Shown in pieces: positions 18,528 to 27,386 of a stretch of 62,888 nt of DNA. A program made the position numbers and the translations under genes. The stretch is taken from the NCBI GenBank assembly GCA_003023725.1, contig PXYT01000017.1, positions 1,488 to 64,375 on the forward strand, read 5' to 3'. The DNA is from Sulfobacillus benefaciens (GTDB taxonomy: Bacteria > Bacillota > Sulfobacillia > Sulfobacillales > Sulfobacillaceae). Numbering within the stretch: the first letter of the stretch is position 1; every line of letters begins with the position of its first letter. The notes beneath the pieces were generated by a model. That model made no database searches, was not told the DNA's origin, and saw only the letters and a list, made by a program, of their open reading frames with translations.

Positions 18528-18565
18528 CCGGTCAGTGTGGGCCATGCAGAAAAGAGGTTTAGATT

Positions 18566-18865
18566 ATGTGGGCATTGGTGGACCGTACTATCGTGAGGGC
18601 GACGGGGATTGTCGCGATTATCGGAGGTTTGATTTTCCTGGCTATCGGGGTTCCGTCGATTGCTTATTACTTGATTCCGGCGGGAATCGTCTTTTTAGCC
18701 TTCACAGTTAACTGGAAGGCACGCTATGAAAATATTTTGGATGAACCCCCTGCAGGATACGAACCCACTGGGGAAGTGTACGCAAATCCCGGAGGTGATC
18801 CCGTGGAAGTTTGGCACTCCGGGATTCGGCGCATCTATGTCCGACACAAGAAGGCGGCCGAATGA
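18566..18865 (+). CDS. Small membrane protein, unknown
   Basis: 99 residues with two adjacent membrane segments (about 12-30 and 33-48), then a polar tail of 50 residues. An AGAGG site lies 8 nt before the ATG. It ends directly at the start codon of the EamA transporter (TGA then ATG, no gap), so the two are coupled. No known family was recognised. Confidence 0.7.
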   Translation: MWALVDRTIVRATGIVAIIGGLIFLAIGVPSIAYYLIPAGIVFLAFTVNWKARYENILDEPPAGYEPTGEVYANPGGDPVEVWHSGIRRIYVRHKKAAE

Positions 18866-19771
18866 ATGCGCGTGAAATTTATTCTATATCTGGTCGGGGC
18901 CAACGTGTTGTGGGCCGGGAACTACTTGGCGGGACGGGTGCTGCGTCTCAGCATGGGACCCTTTACCCTCAATGCTATACGCTGGATTGTCTCAGCTCTG
19001 ATTCTTTTGGCCATTGCGTCTTATCGCGGTGAACACGTGCCATTGCGCCGTGAATGGAAAGCGTTTCTTCTGTTAGGATTTTTCGGAATGCTGTTATTCT
19101 CCAGTTTCACGTATTGGGGTTTGAGCATGGTTCCGGCGGGAGAGGCTGGCTTATTATCAGGATTTACTCCTCTAGCGGTACTGGTGGCTGGCTTTCTTAT
19201 CGCTCGCGACGCGGTGCGCATTTGGCAATGGCTGATGGTTGCAGTGTCGATTACGGGTGAAATTCTTTTGCTGGGAGGAGCAGCCCATGGCCCCGGCGGG
19301 AGTATTTTCGGCGCCCTGGTCCTAATATGTGCAGCGTTGGCGTGGGGCATTTATACGGCGCTGGGGCGCCGGTACCGGCACCGTTTTTCGCCGTTGGTTC
19401 TGACGGCGGGGGCGGCGGTATGGGGGGCCATTCCGTCGGCGGTGCTCGGAATAGGGAACATGGCGACACACTCCATGAAACTGACGGTGGGTAGTGCCCT
19501 GGCTTTGTTATATGTCAGTACGATGGCGTCGGTGGTCGCCTTTATGATGTGGAGTGCCGGGGTGAATAAATTGGGAAGCGGTACCGCGGCTCCGTATTTA
19601 AACCTGTTACCCGTGTTTACAGCATTGCTGGCGATTGTTCTGCTGCACGAATCGTTGAGTCTCTCCCAACTCGAAGGCGGTTTGATTGTAGTGGCGGGTG
19701 CTGTAGGGGCAGGATTTTCCAAACCCGTTCCCAATTCCCTTAAGAAGACTCCGACATCGATGCCTGAATAA
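18866..19771 (+). CDS. EamA/DMT family transporter
   Basis: 301 residues with ten membrane segments in two EamA repeats. The first begins with NVLWAGNYLAGRVLRLSMGPF and the second includes ALAWGIYTALGRRYR; both patterns are typical of the drug/metabolite transporter superfamily. Such proteins usually export amino acids or other metabolites. It begins immediately after the preceding small membrane gene. The last 32 nt overlap the convergent disulfide oxidoreductase gene. Confidence 0.9.
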   Translation: MRVKFILYLVGANVLWAGNYLAGRVLRLSMGPFTLNAIRWIVSALILLAIASYRGEHVPLRREWKAFLLLGFFGMLLFSSFTYWGLSMVPAGEAGLLSGFTPLAVLVAGFLIARDAVRIWQWLMVAVSITGEILLLGGAAHGPGGSIFGALVLICAALAWGIYTALGRRYRHRFSPLVLTAGAAVWGAIPSAVLGIGNMATHSMKLTVGSALALLYVSTMASVVAFMMWSAGVNKLGSGTAAPYLNLLPVFTALLAIVLLHESLSLSQLEGGLIVVAGAVGAGFSKPVPNSLKKTPTSMPE

Positions 19772-20378
19772 GATAGGCAGCAAAATGTTGCGGGGATACC
19801 GTGCCGGTAAAGACATAAGGGCCCGGCTCGCACCATGTGGTGGGGACTCCCATGACATGGTGCGTTTTTGCTATTTCGGGAAACTGGTCCGTTTGAATGA
19901 CGTGGACCGTGATCAGAGGCTGCTTCGCGGAAAAATTAATAGCCATGTTCACGACATGGGGACACCGGGTTCACGTGGGCGAGACGAATATTTTCGCGTG
20001 CACCGGATGATGAATTTCCTGTAATAATTGGCCCCAAGGCGTGGATTCGATTTCATATGGACGACTTGAGGCCACGATTGCGTCAATAAAGGCCCGGTAT
20101 TCCAAACCACTGGGTGTGCCAACGAAATGAACGCCAAATACTTGTCCGTCCCGGTTCCGAATTGTCAAGGTGGGATCTCCCCAAGAGCCGGCACCGGACC
20201 TGGCTAACTCACGGGAAATTTTCCCCGGCATTAGACTGACGGTATAATCAATTAAATCCTGGGCAGCTAGAGAGCCAGGAGTATCCCAGTGGTCGCTGTG
20301 AATGGTCAGCACAACCGGTGTGGATAATGCAGACAAGATTTCAATAACGTTTTGTTCTTGATCGGGACCCAAAATCAT
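19740..20378 (-). CDS. Glutaredoxin-like protein disulfide oxidoreductase, candidate selenoprotein
   Basis: Read through one in-frame TGA (19971-19973), this frame gives 212 residues, close to the roughly 220 of two-domain PDO-type oxidoreductases. The N-terminal thioredoxin fold (1-125) has no CxxC and holds DPTLTIRN and FVGTPSGLEY. The second domain reads KIFVSPT-(TGA)-TRCPHV, then GVPTTW with its cis-proline. Family members have a cysteine at the TGA position (PTCPYCP type), so TGA replaces the first cysteine of CxxC, giving U-T-R-C. The frame is open and conserved on both sides of the TGA. ATG 20378 follows AAGGAGA. The alternative is a nonsense mutation (TGC or TGT to TGA). The end overlaps EamA by 32 nt. 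Confidence 0.75.
19943..19959 (-). promoter_or_regulatory. Candidate bacterial SECIS hairpin after the TGA
   Basis: On the minus strand, 11 nt after the TGA, CCATGT pairs perfectly with ACATGG around the 5-nt loop CGTGA. The loop begins 18 nt after the TGA and has a G at its second position. Known bacterial SECIS elements lie just downstream of the UGA, inside the coding region, with a small apical loop that has an early G. The geometry fits that description. The stem is short, so chance cannot be excluded. Confidence 0.55.
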
Positions 20379-20668
20379 CGGTTTGTGATCTCCTTAGGTA
20401 GCTGACAGTCCGAGAGATGTCCTTGTGTATATATCCGGCTATTGGTGACGATAGCATAAAACGAGAATACCATATTTTCCGGCAAGCCTGGGACCTCCTG
20501 GCAAGAGAATGGGTTCTTTTGACCGCCTCTTGATTAGGCGGGAGGATTCCGGGTTATGAATGTTCCTCTTGACCTGAAGGAAGCCTCAAGTCCGAACTGC
20601 GGGCATCGGGCAATTTTTCAGAGCGACACCACAACCTGGCGCCGGAGGAGGCAGAAGTCATTGTCTCG

Positions 20669-21463
20669 TCAAGATTCGACTGTTTTTTGACACCATTTCT
20701 CCGTGACGTCGTCCAAAGGATAATAATGTGTCACCGTGAGGTCAGGGCGCAGAGGAACGGGAACGGAATTGGACCGGAAACGGAGAGCTGCCGGCTCTCC
20801 GTCTGCTGCGAATACCAAGATCTCCGACGTCGAGGGAATAGAGTCCTCCAAAATGACATGATATGTGGCCAAAAGAGTGTTCCATGACATCCCAATACGC
20901 CGGCTGATATTGTCTTTCAACCGGCTAAGCCAGGGATCGCCCACATAGGGTTGCCACTGAATGACGAGCCGATGCAGCATATGTCTGAGCAGTTCGTCGG
21001 ACCATCTTCCGGAGAAGAGGCCATCTGAGGCAAACAACTGTACGATAAGATTGGCTTCCAGACCTTTTAGCGACTCCCGGGGGATGCGAAGAAGGCCGCC
21101 CATTTCCCGGTTCCAGTCCCGGATAAACCATCCGATATCCAAAAGCAAGGCCGGCAAAGGGGAAAAACGATTGAGCCATGGATAGGTTTGGGGTAACTCC
21201 AACAGGGGTTCAACGTAAGGGCGGAATCCGGAGTCGTAGAGCCATTCATTCACTTCCCCGTTGATGACGGGTTCTTTGAGCGAACGGGCTATCTGAATGA
21301 TGAGATCGCGGGACAATTCTGACACTTGGGACGTTTCGACGCGGGACAGCTGTTTCTGAGATAGAGCGACTTGCTGGGCCAGACGAAGCTGGGACCAGCC
21401 CCGCCGCTCGCGGTAAAACCGGATACGCTCCCCTATCGCAGCGCGTTCATGTTCGGATTGAAT
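20669..21463 (-). CDS. XRE-family transcription regulator with C-terminal sensor-like domain
   Basis: 264 residues if read from an ATT codon at 21463. The first ~60 residues form a complete HTH_3 domain (IGERIRFYRERRGWSQ, then QQVALSQKQLSRVE), and the rest (about 70-264) is a helical and mixed domain of unknown fold. The HTH frame has no ATG, GTG, TTG or CTG between the upstream in-frame stop (TAG) and the domain. An AGGAGG site sits 8 nt before ATT 21463, so a non-standard start is the simplest reading. The first standard start (GTG 21325) would delete the DNA-binding domain. A frameshift is the alternative. Confidence 0.7.
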   Translation of the reverse strand: MQSEHERAAIGERIRFYRERRGWSQLRLAQQVALSQKQLSRVETSQVSELSRDLIIQIARSLKEPVINGEVNEWLYDSGFRPYVEPLLELPQTYPWLNRFSPLPALLLDIGWFIRDWNREMGGLLRIPRESLKGLEANLIVQLFASDGLFSGRWSDELLRHMLHRLVIQWQPYVGDPWLSRLKDNISRRIGMSWNTLLATYHVILEDSIPSTSEILVFAADGEPAALRFRSNSVPVPLRPDLTVTHYYPLDDVTEKWCQKTVES

Positions 21464-21603
21464 TTTCTGACCCTCCTCATCCTAAGAACTCTCATGCCAC
21501 AACATTTGGTGAACATCCCCGTAAAATGACAAATTGCTTCTCCCTGCATAATAGCGCAGCAAGCAGCCAAGCTAAATACTAAAAATCCTGAGGAGGTTGT
21601 GCC

Positions 21604-21831
21604 GTGAAAATCAAAGCATTCCGTTTCACCGGAAAATATCCCAATTTCGAAGTGCACAGCATTGTGACCGACGATAACAATGACGAACAGGACATTGAGC
21701 TCGGGGATTTGGAATACGTGGGCACTTTGAATGAAAAACAACTAAAGGAACTCATTCAAGAAACTTTGGAGGGCCGTCAGCAACCAAAATTGACTAACGC
21801 TATGCAGCAATTGACGGGCAAAGCGCTGTAG
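21604..21831 (+). CDS. Small acidic protein, unknown
   Basis: 75 residues starting with GTG 21604, with AGGAGG 7 nt upstream, an excellent site. The protein has a short beta-like start (MKIKAFRFTGKYPNFEVHS), an acidic middle and a helical tail. It is soluble and has no family that I recognise. It lies head-to-head with the XRE regulator and 79 nt before a dehydrogenase gene. Confidence 0.7.
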   Translation: MKIKAFRFTGKYPNFEVHSIVTDDNNDEQDIELGDLEYVGTLNEKQLKELIQETLEGRQQPKLTNAMQQLTGKAL

Positions 21832-21910
21832 AAGACATTGTGCCAAGGGCCAAAGGAAAAGGTGCTACAATCTTACGTACCATAACAATTGTATAAGAGG
21901 AGACGTTCTC

Positions 21911-22999
21911 ATGACGAACTACAAGAGAAAGCGGCCCTTGGTAATATCTTTTGCGCTACAACCGGTGATGAAACAAATGACGGGCCATTTTTCCCAACTC
22001 GAAGTGCGGTTCGTGGACGATATTGCGGCGCCTCAAAGAATCGCGGCGTATAATCAGGCTGCTGCCATGATTGCCGCCGGCAATGCCGTGAGTGCCAATA
22101 CACTGGAACCGTGGCATAATCTTGAATTCGTTCAGACCTTGGGGTCAGGGTACAACAACCTGGACATTGAGGAACTGCGAAAACGGGGGATTGTGGTGGC
22201 TCATAACCCTGCTCACAACGCTCAGGCAGTAGCCGAGCATGCGATAATGTCCGCCATGTACTTGCTTAGGGACATGGACCGGGCGCACCGTATGGTTGCC
22301 GAGGGACGCTTTGCAGACCGGCGCCATCTGGCGGGTCAAATCCGCGATCTGAGCGGCCTGATTGTTGGGCTGTACGGCTTTGGGCACATCGGTCAAACCA
22401 TGACACGTCTTCTTCAGCCATTTGGTGCCGACGTTCTGTATTATCAACGGCACCGGGTTCCCGCTGAGGAAGAGCGATACGGAGCCCGGTACGTGTCTGC
22501 CAATGAACTCTGGACAACCGCCGATATTGTTGTATTAAGTGTTCCCTTGACGCAAGACACCTATCATTTAGTGTCGGAGCCGCAGTTTGCGGCCTTGAAG
22601 TCCACCGCGATTGTGATTAACGTCGGACGAGGTCCCGTGGTGGACGAAAAGGCCTTGGCTTTGGCTCTGACGGAAGGTCAAATTGCGGGGGCTGCCCTGG
22701 ATGTTTTTGAAACCGAACCCTTAAGTCCCGACAGCCCCCTATTACATTTACCGGAAGCTATTCGCTCGCGGATCCTCTTTTCCCCGCATGTTTCGGGTGT
22801 TACGCAACAGGCTCTCAAGAAGATGACGCTGGCCGCATTGGAGAATGTCCAACGTTTCTTTAGTCATGAGCAGCCCCTTCATCTGCTGGTGCCGGAAGAA
22901 GCTGTTCCGCCGTGGACTTGGCAACACGTCGTGCGCCAGAAACGAGCTGCCATCCATCGGAGTGAGGAATCAGCGGACATCCGTTCACCAAGGCGCTAG
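21911..22999 (+). CDS. D-isomer-specific 2-hydroxyacid dehydrogenase
   Basis: 362 residues. The NAD-binding motif GLYGFGHIGQ lies at about 155-164, the catalytic arginine in NVGRGPVVDE, and the His of SPHVSG near 294. The catalytic Glu lies in VFETEPL. It would interconvert a 2-keto acid and a D-2-hydroxy acid in the cytoplasm; the substrate (glycerate, phosphoglycerate, lactate or other) is not evident. The start ATG has GAGGAG upstream. About 40 residues at the C terminus lie outside the conserved domain, and they overlap the convergent protease gene. Confidence 0.9.
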   Translation: MTNYKRKRPLVISFALQPVMKQMTGHFSQLEVRFVDDIAAPQRIAAYNQAAAMIAAGNAVSANTLEPWHNLEFVQTLGSGYNNLDIEELRKRGIVVAHNPAHNAQAVAEHAIMSAMYLLRDMDRAHRMVAEGRFADRRHLAGQIRDLSGLIVGLYGFGHIGQTMTRLLQPFGADVLYYQRHRVPAEEERYGARYVSANELWTTADIVVLSVPLTQDTYHLVSEPQFAALKSTAIVINVGRGPVVDEKALALALTEGQIAGAALDVFETEPLSPDSPLLHLPEAIRSRILFSPHVSGVTQQALKKMTLAALENVQRFFSHEQPLHLLVPEEAVPPWTWQHVVRQKRAAIHRSEESADIRSPRR

Positions 23000-23288
23000 C
23001 AGCCGTCCACAAAAACGCTCCTTTTGCCCACACGGCGCCCAAATGAATCCACAGCAAACAGGAGAGGGTAGCCATAACCAGATCGACTAGAACGCCGGCC
23101 ACGGCAATCTGACGGTGAGCTCCGACATTCAGCCCGGTGATATCTACCGCCGTCGACAGGCGGCCCTTGTGCCAGCTGACACCAAGCCAGTGGCCTCCGA
23201 GTCTGCGGGCCGCCAGTCCATGAGCGCTTTCATGGGCGATAACGTTGATGATGGCGGCAACGGCAACCGACAAATAGAGAATGGGCAT
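22860..23288 (-). CDS. M50-family (site-2-protease-like) membrane metalloprotease, short
   Basis: 142 residues with about four membrane segments. The zinc motif HESAH is at 19-23 in the first helix, and the second metal motif NGCPLIPHSDGW is at 102-113, giving Asp111 as third ligand. This matches the minimal core of M50 peptidases that cleave within membranes. ATG 23288 has AAAGGAGG 8 nt upstream. The last 140 nt overlap the convergent dehydrogenase gene, an unusually long overlap; both frames carry family motifs outside the shared part. Confidence 0.8.
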   Translation of the reverse strand: MPILYLSVAVAAIINVIAHESAHGLAARRLGGHWLGVSWHKGRLSTAVDITGLNVGAHRQIAVAGVLVDLVMATLSCLLWIHLGAVWAKGAFLWTAASALVNGCPLIPHSDGWQLVSGARRVAKSTAEQLLPAPADEGAAHD

Positions 23289-23497
23289 CGACGACACCTC
23301 CTTTACTGATGTCAAGCCCGGCCATGGTTTCCTGTTATTGGCAGTTAAAGTGTACGTCATTTTTCAGGCAAAACCAAGAGCAGGAACAGGATCAACATTA
23401 TGTCGACTATTATCAGAAAATATAAGGGTTCGTCAAGTGAAGGGTAGTTGGGATATAGTTAATCGTGGTGTTAAATTCAGTGATAGGGGACCGATGA

Positions 23498-25141
23498 GTG
23501 ATGATGATACAGAAGCTTCAACCCATTACCGAAGTGAGCGGGCAACTGGGTCTGTCGCCCCAAGATATTATTCAATACGGCCCATATAAGGCTAAAATCC
23601 CCTTGGATGTTATTTATCAAAGGCAGCGCCGCGCCAAGTTGGTGCTGATGACATCCATTAACCCCACGCCTGCGGGAGAGGGAAAGACGACAATGTCGGT
23701 AGGGTTGTCCCAGGCTTTGACAAAAATCGGAGTGAAGGCCGTAGCAGTTCTGCGCGAACCGTCAATGGGCCCGACATTCGGCATGAAAGGCGGTGCAACA
23801 GGGGGCGGTGCCTCCCGCGTGGAACCGTCGACTGAAATTAATCTTCACTTCACCGGCGACTTTCATGCTATTACTGCTGCGCATAATTTACTGGCGGCTA
23901 TCATCGACAATGAATTATTTCATGGGAGTCGGCTGCAGATTAATCCCAAACATGTTCTTTGGAAACGGGTGCTGGATGTTAACGACCGTGCCCTGCGCCA
24001 CGTCGTAATCGGTCTTGGCGGAGCTTCTCAAGGCGTAACGCGTGAGACGGGATTCGATATTACCGCTGCCTCCGAAGTTATGGCGGTACTGACCTTGGCA
24101 CACGACTTGCCTGATCTCAAACGCCGGTTGGGACGGATGGTCGTGGCGGCTCGGGGCAATGAGATGGTGAGTGTCTCTGATATCGGAGCACAAGAGGTTC
24201 TCACGGCGATTCTAAACGAGGCCATGCTGCCCAACCTGGTCCAAACCAAAGAACATACTCCGGTGATAATGCATGGAGGGCCTTTTGCCAACATTGCGCA
24301 TGGCTGCAACAGCATTGTGGCCACGGAAGCCGGACTCAGAATGTCCGATGTGGTAATAACGGAAGCCGGGTTTGGCGCGGATCTGGGAGCGGAAAAGTTT
24401 TTGGATATCAAAGCCCCCGAGGCCCGGCTTACTCCGGACTTGGCCGTTGTTGTGGTTACGCTTCGGGCACTGCGCTATCACGGAGGACAATCCCTCAAGG
24501 ACATCAGCCAACCCGATTTGAATGCCTTGCGCGCAGGAATGTCCAATTTGAACAAGCATCTCGACAACCTCAAACGTTTCGGTTTACCGGTTGTCGTGGC
24601 GATTAACAAATTTCCCACGGACACTAAGGAAGAGACGGACTGGTTACTGCGGGAGATGGCGCGCCAGGGAATTGGGGCAGCCCCTGCAGACGTGTTTGCT
24701 CAGGGCGGCCAGGGCGGAGAGATGCTAGGTCATCTGGTTATGCAGGAATTGCGTGATGGAAAGAGCCAATACACTCCTTTGTATCACGCCCTAGAGCCGC
24801 TGGAAGAAAAAATCGACAAGATTGCCACCCAAATCTATGGAGCCGACGGTGTGGATTACGCTCCTGCCGCGTTAAAGACGCTGAGGCGTCTTCACAAATG
24901 GGGGGAAGACAACCTGCAGGTCTGTATTGCCAAAACCCAATATTCTCTCAGTGACAATCCCAAATTGTTGGGACGCCCTGAAGGTTTCCGTCTCACGATA
25001 CGCGATATTGATATTGCCCGTGGTGCGGGGTATATCGTGCCTCTGGCAGGCGACATGATTCGTATGCCGGGACTCCCCAAGGAACCGACATCATTTCGTG
25101 TGCGGGTTGACGATGAGGGAAACATCTTTGGTATCGAGTGA
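23498..25141 (+). CDS. fhs: Formate-tetrahydrofolate ligase
   Basis: 547 residues, the usual length. It uses ATP to join formate to tetrahydrofolate, giving 10-formyl-THF for one-carbon metabolism. The P-loop TPAGEGKTT is at 57-65, followed by the family block REPSMGPTFGMKGGATGGG. Upstream GTG 23498 and two in-frame ATGs right after are all possible starts; a GGGGA site favours this cluster. A HAD phosphatase follows after 6 nt, suggesting an operon. Confidence 0.97.
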   Translation: MMMIQKLQPITEVSGQLGLSPQDIIQYGPYKAKIPLDVIYQRQRRAKLVLMTSINPTPAGEGKTTMSVGLSQALTKIGVKAVAVLREPSMGPTFGMKGGATGGGASRVEPSTEINLHFTGDFHAITAAHNLLAAIIDNELFHGSRLQINPKHVLWKRVLDVNDRALRHVVIGLGGASQGVTRETGFDITAASEVMAVLTLAHDLPDLKRRLGRMVVAARGNEMVSVSDIGAQEVLTAILNEAMLPNLVQTKEHTPVIMHGGPFANIAHGCNSIVATEAGLRMSDVVITEAGFGADLGAEKFLDIKAPEARLTPDLAVVVVTLRALRYHGGQSLKDISQPDLNALRAGMSNLNKHLDNLKRFGLPVVVAINKFPTDTKEETDWLLREMARQGIGAAPADVFAQGGQGGEMLGHLVMQELRDGKSQYTPLYHALEPLEEKIDKIATQIYGADGVDYAPAALKTLRRLHKWGEDNLQVCIAKTQYSLSDNPKLLGRPEGFRLTIRDIDIARGAGYIVPLAGDMIRMPGLPKEPTSFRVRVDDEGNIFGIE

Positions 25142-25147
25142 GGAATT

Positions 25148-25894
25148 ATGACCCTAAAGAGCGTGATCTTTGATGTAGACGGAACCTTGGCGGATACGGA
25201 AAAAGAGGGACATTTGTGGGCGTTTAACCGAGCTTTCCAGCTCTGGAACCTGCCTTTTCGGTGGGGGGTGCCTTTATATCGCGAGCTGCTCAACATATCC
25301 GGCGGGAAGGAACGTCTGGCATATTATTTGGCGCAGCATCCCGAATACCACCCATTATCCAACGATGAGATCCGTGAGATTTACCGTCTCAAAACCAACT
25401 TGTTTATGGAGCGGGTTCGAGCTGGGGTCGTAGCACTTCGGCCTGGTGTTCGCTCTCTTATTGGACAGTGTTATCAAGAAGGAATTCCTGTTGGCATCGC
25501 CACAACCACGAATTATGACAACGTGGAAACTTTGCTGTTGAGACATTTTGGCGTTCAGTGGAAGCACATGTTTCCGGTGGTCGTGGCGGGAGACGAGGTG
25601 CCGATCAAGAAACCGGATCCGGCGGTATACGTGCGGTGTTTGGAACAACTCGGGGTTAGTGCATCAGAGGCCATAGCAGTGGAAGATTCGGCTGTGGGTT
25701 TAAAAGCTGCAACGGGGGCGAGGATTTCGACTATCGTGACGATGAACACGTGGACTTATCACCACACATTCTTGGGAGCACTGGCTATTCTAACTAGCCT
25801 GGGTACGACGCAGACTCCGGCCTATGGGACAGGACCCGACGGGTGGGGCCGGTACCGGGTGACGGTGGACCAGTTACGGGCCTGGCTGGTTTAG
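25148..25894 (+). CDS. HAD-superfamily phosphatase, CbbY-like
   Basis: 248 residues. HAD motifs are in order: DVDGTLADTE (nucleophile Asp9), ATTTNYDNV (motif II), KKPDP (motif III Lys) and AVEDSAVGLKAA (motif IV). The cap contains SGGKERL, typical of the CbbY/plant CbbY-like group that dephosphorylates xylulose-1,5-bisphosphate and similar sugar phosphates. It starts 6 nt after fhs. The last 50 residues (about 200-248) extend past the core and are not recognised. Confidence 0.9.
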   Translation: MTLKSVIFDVDGTLADTEKEGHLWAFNRAFQLWNLPFRWGVPLYRELLNISGGKERLAYYLAQHPEYHPLSNDEIREIYRLKTNLFMERVRAGVVALRPGVRSLIGQCYQEGIPVGIATTTNYDNVETLLLRHFGVQWKHMFPVVVAGDEVPIKKPDPAVYVRCLEQLGVSASEAIAVEDSAVGLKAATGARISTIVTMNTWTYHHTFLGALAILTSLGTTQTPAYGTGPDGWGRYRVTVDQLRAWLV

Positions 25895-27386
25895 AAGATG
25901 CGAGAGGGGATGGCCAAGGATGTCAGATAGGGACACTACGCATTAATTTTCAGTCATCTCCCGTAAACATTGCCCATGAAGCCGACAGAAAAGGCTCTGA
26001 TTGAAAAGTCCCGAGAGGATCTGGCAGAACCATTTGGTCGCTCACACCGGTCCCTGGCAACGTGAAGAGTGCCAATCTCTAATTTTGCTGGGAAGAATCC
26101 CGAAGCCGTTTTGCACGGCTCAGGGATGCATTTACAAGAACGGGGGACGGCTCACGTGACTGTGAGCTGTCCCCCGTTAAGGCGCCGGCGAGGGAGCTCT
26201 TGATGCCTGGTAGACGAGATCCTTCACAGGCAGCGGCCTCGGGCGGCTACTGATGACTCTGGCGATTTTTTTCGCGGCAAGAAGCGGCCAGCAATCGTAG
26301 GAAGGGTTGCGCGTCAGATCTGCGAATAACCGCGCATAGGCGCTTTCTTGTTTGGAGGATCCTCATCGAAGATGAGGAATCCCACGCGTTGTCTTTTGGC
26401 TTTCCACAACGCGGGTATTGATGGTGTCCGTTGCGTATTGCCGCTCGCCTTGATCGCCGTGGGTCTCCCCGGTCTTCATGAGCCTCTTGTTCGATCACGG
26501 AGGCCCTATTCGCCAACAGGAAGGGCGCATGACAGTCTTGTTCGACCATGGCCGAGGTTTTCTCCGAAAATTCTCCCCTTTACTGCCCCTTGGCCTTGGG
26601 TGTCTTCCTCGTGGGTTTGAACGCCTCAGCACTGAACCTAGTACCGTTTAAACCCGAGATTCCCGGATCTGGCTCGGCTCGGCATCACATTCGTCATCAA
26701 CGATGCTGGTTCCACGTGATCAGAGAGCCGTCCCAAAGCACAGTGCCCTGCGCCCGGGGTCGTCGTGCTTGCTCCGCACTTCCGGGTACACAGCCGAGGA
26801 GATCCCCATCCCATAGTGTGGGTTGTGCTCTGTCCCATCGAGGAGACAGCCCACATTATGGGTCTTCCAATCAAACAAGAGGCACTCCCGTATCAATCAA
26901 CAACCAACCTCAGAGACGTGACCCCGTGATCCGAACAAGCTCCGCATATCCACACCCAATCTCATAATGGCACATAGAAATTCTGTGTACTGTATTGCGA
27001 AGCTTGGCTGGAAACAATTCGAGCTATCAGAAGTGGAGCAGGAGCTACAACCCCGTGCATTGTCCCACTCCAAAGCACAGGACATCACGTTGGCCTAAGA
27101 TTGACCATTGTTTGGGGATTGGCAGGCGGTCTGTTCAGAAGAATCCTAAATTATAAGAATTTTATACAGTCATTACGTATTCGGTATTGGTCGAAAACGG
27201 TTCGATTTGTTATAACAAAAACAATTCTAAGACACACGATAACCACAATCCTGATCCGCTTGCCAGAGCGTTTGGGGAACTTCACAGAAATCCCCAGTAG
27301 CTTACTATCAAAACCAAAACGTCAAGTGCTCCCATGCGAAATCAGGTAACCTGGTTCAGCTTCAGCGACCAAAGGAGGGGAAGGAA
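25895..27386 (+). other. Gene-poor stretch with decayed DNA
   Basis: No intact gene was recognised in about 1.5 kb. It holds a long hairpin (26139-26178). On the minus strand at about 26210-26900 several frames are open in turn, shifting between frames with stops. That looks like a broken gene, possibly a transposase, but I cannot name a family. The last ~280 nt are A+T-rich and lead into the XRE regulator. Confidence 0.4.
26139..26178 (+). repeat. Long inverted repeat (17-bp imperfect stem)
   Basis: AACGGGGGACGGCTCAC (26139-26155) and GTGAGCTGTCCCCCGTT (26162-26178) pair with one G:T wobble around a 6-nt loop. It lies next to decayed DNA, which suits an end of a former mobile element or a REP-like unit. 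It is not followed by a T-run, so a terminator is less likely. Confidence 0.7.

Noticed and set aside
20523-20541. CCGCCT/AGGCGG hairpin downstream of the XRE regulator
   Set aside because: Short stem and no T-run on the relevant strand; not strong enough to call a terminator.
26210-26900. Decayed transposase on the minus strand
   Set aside because: Several open frames with shifts look like old coding DNA, but no DDE motif or family block could be read; described only as part of the gene-poor stretch.
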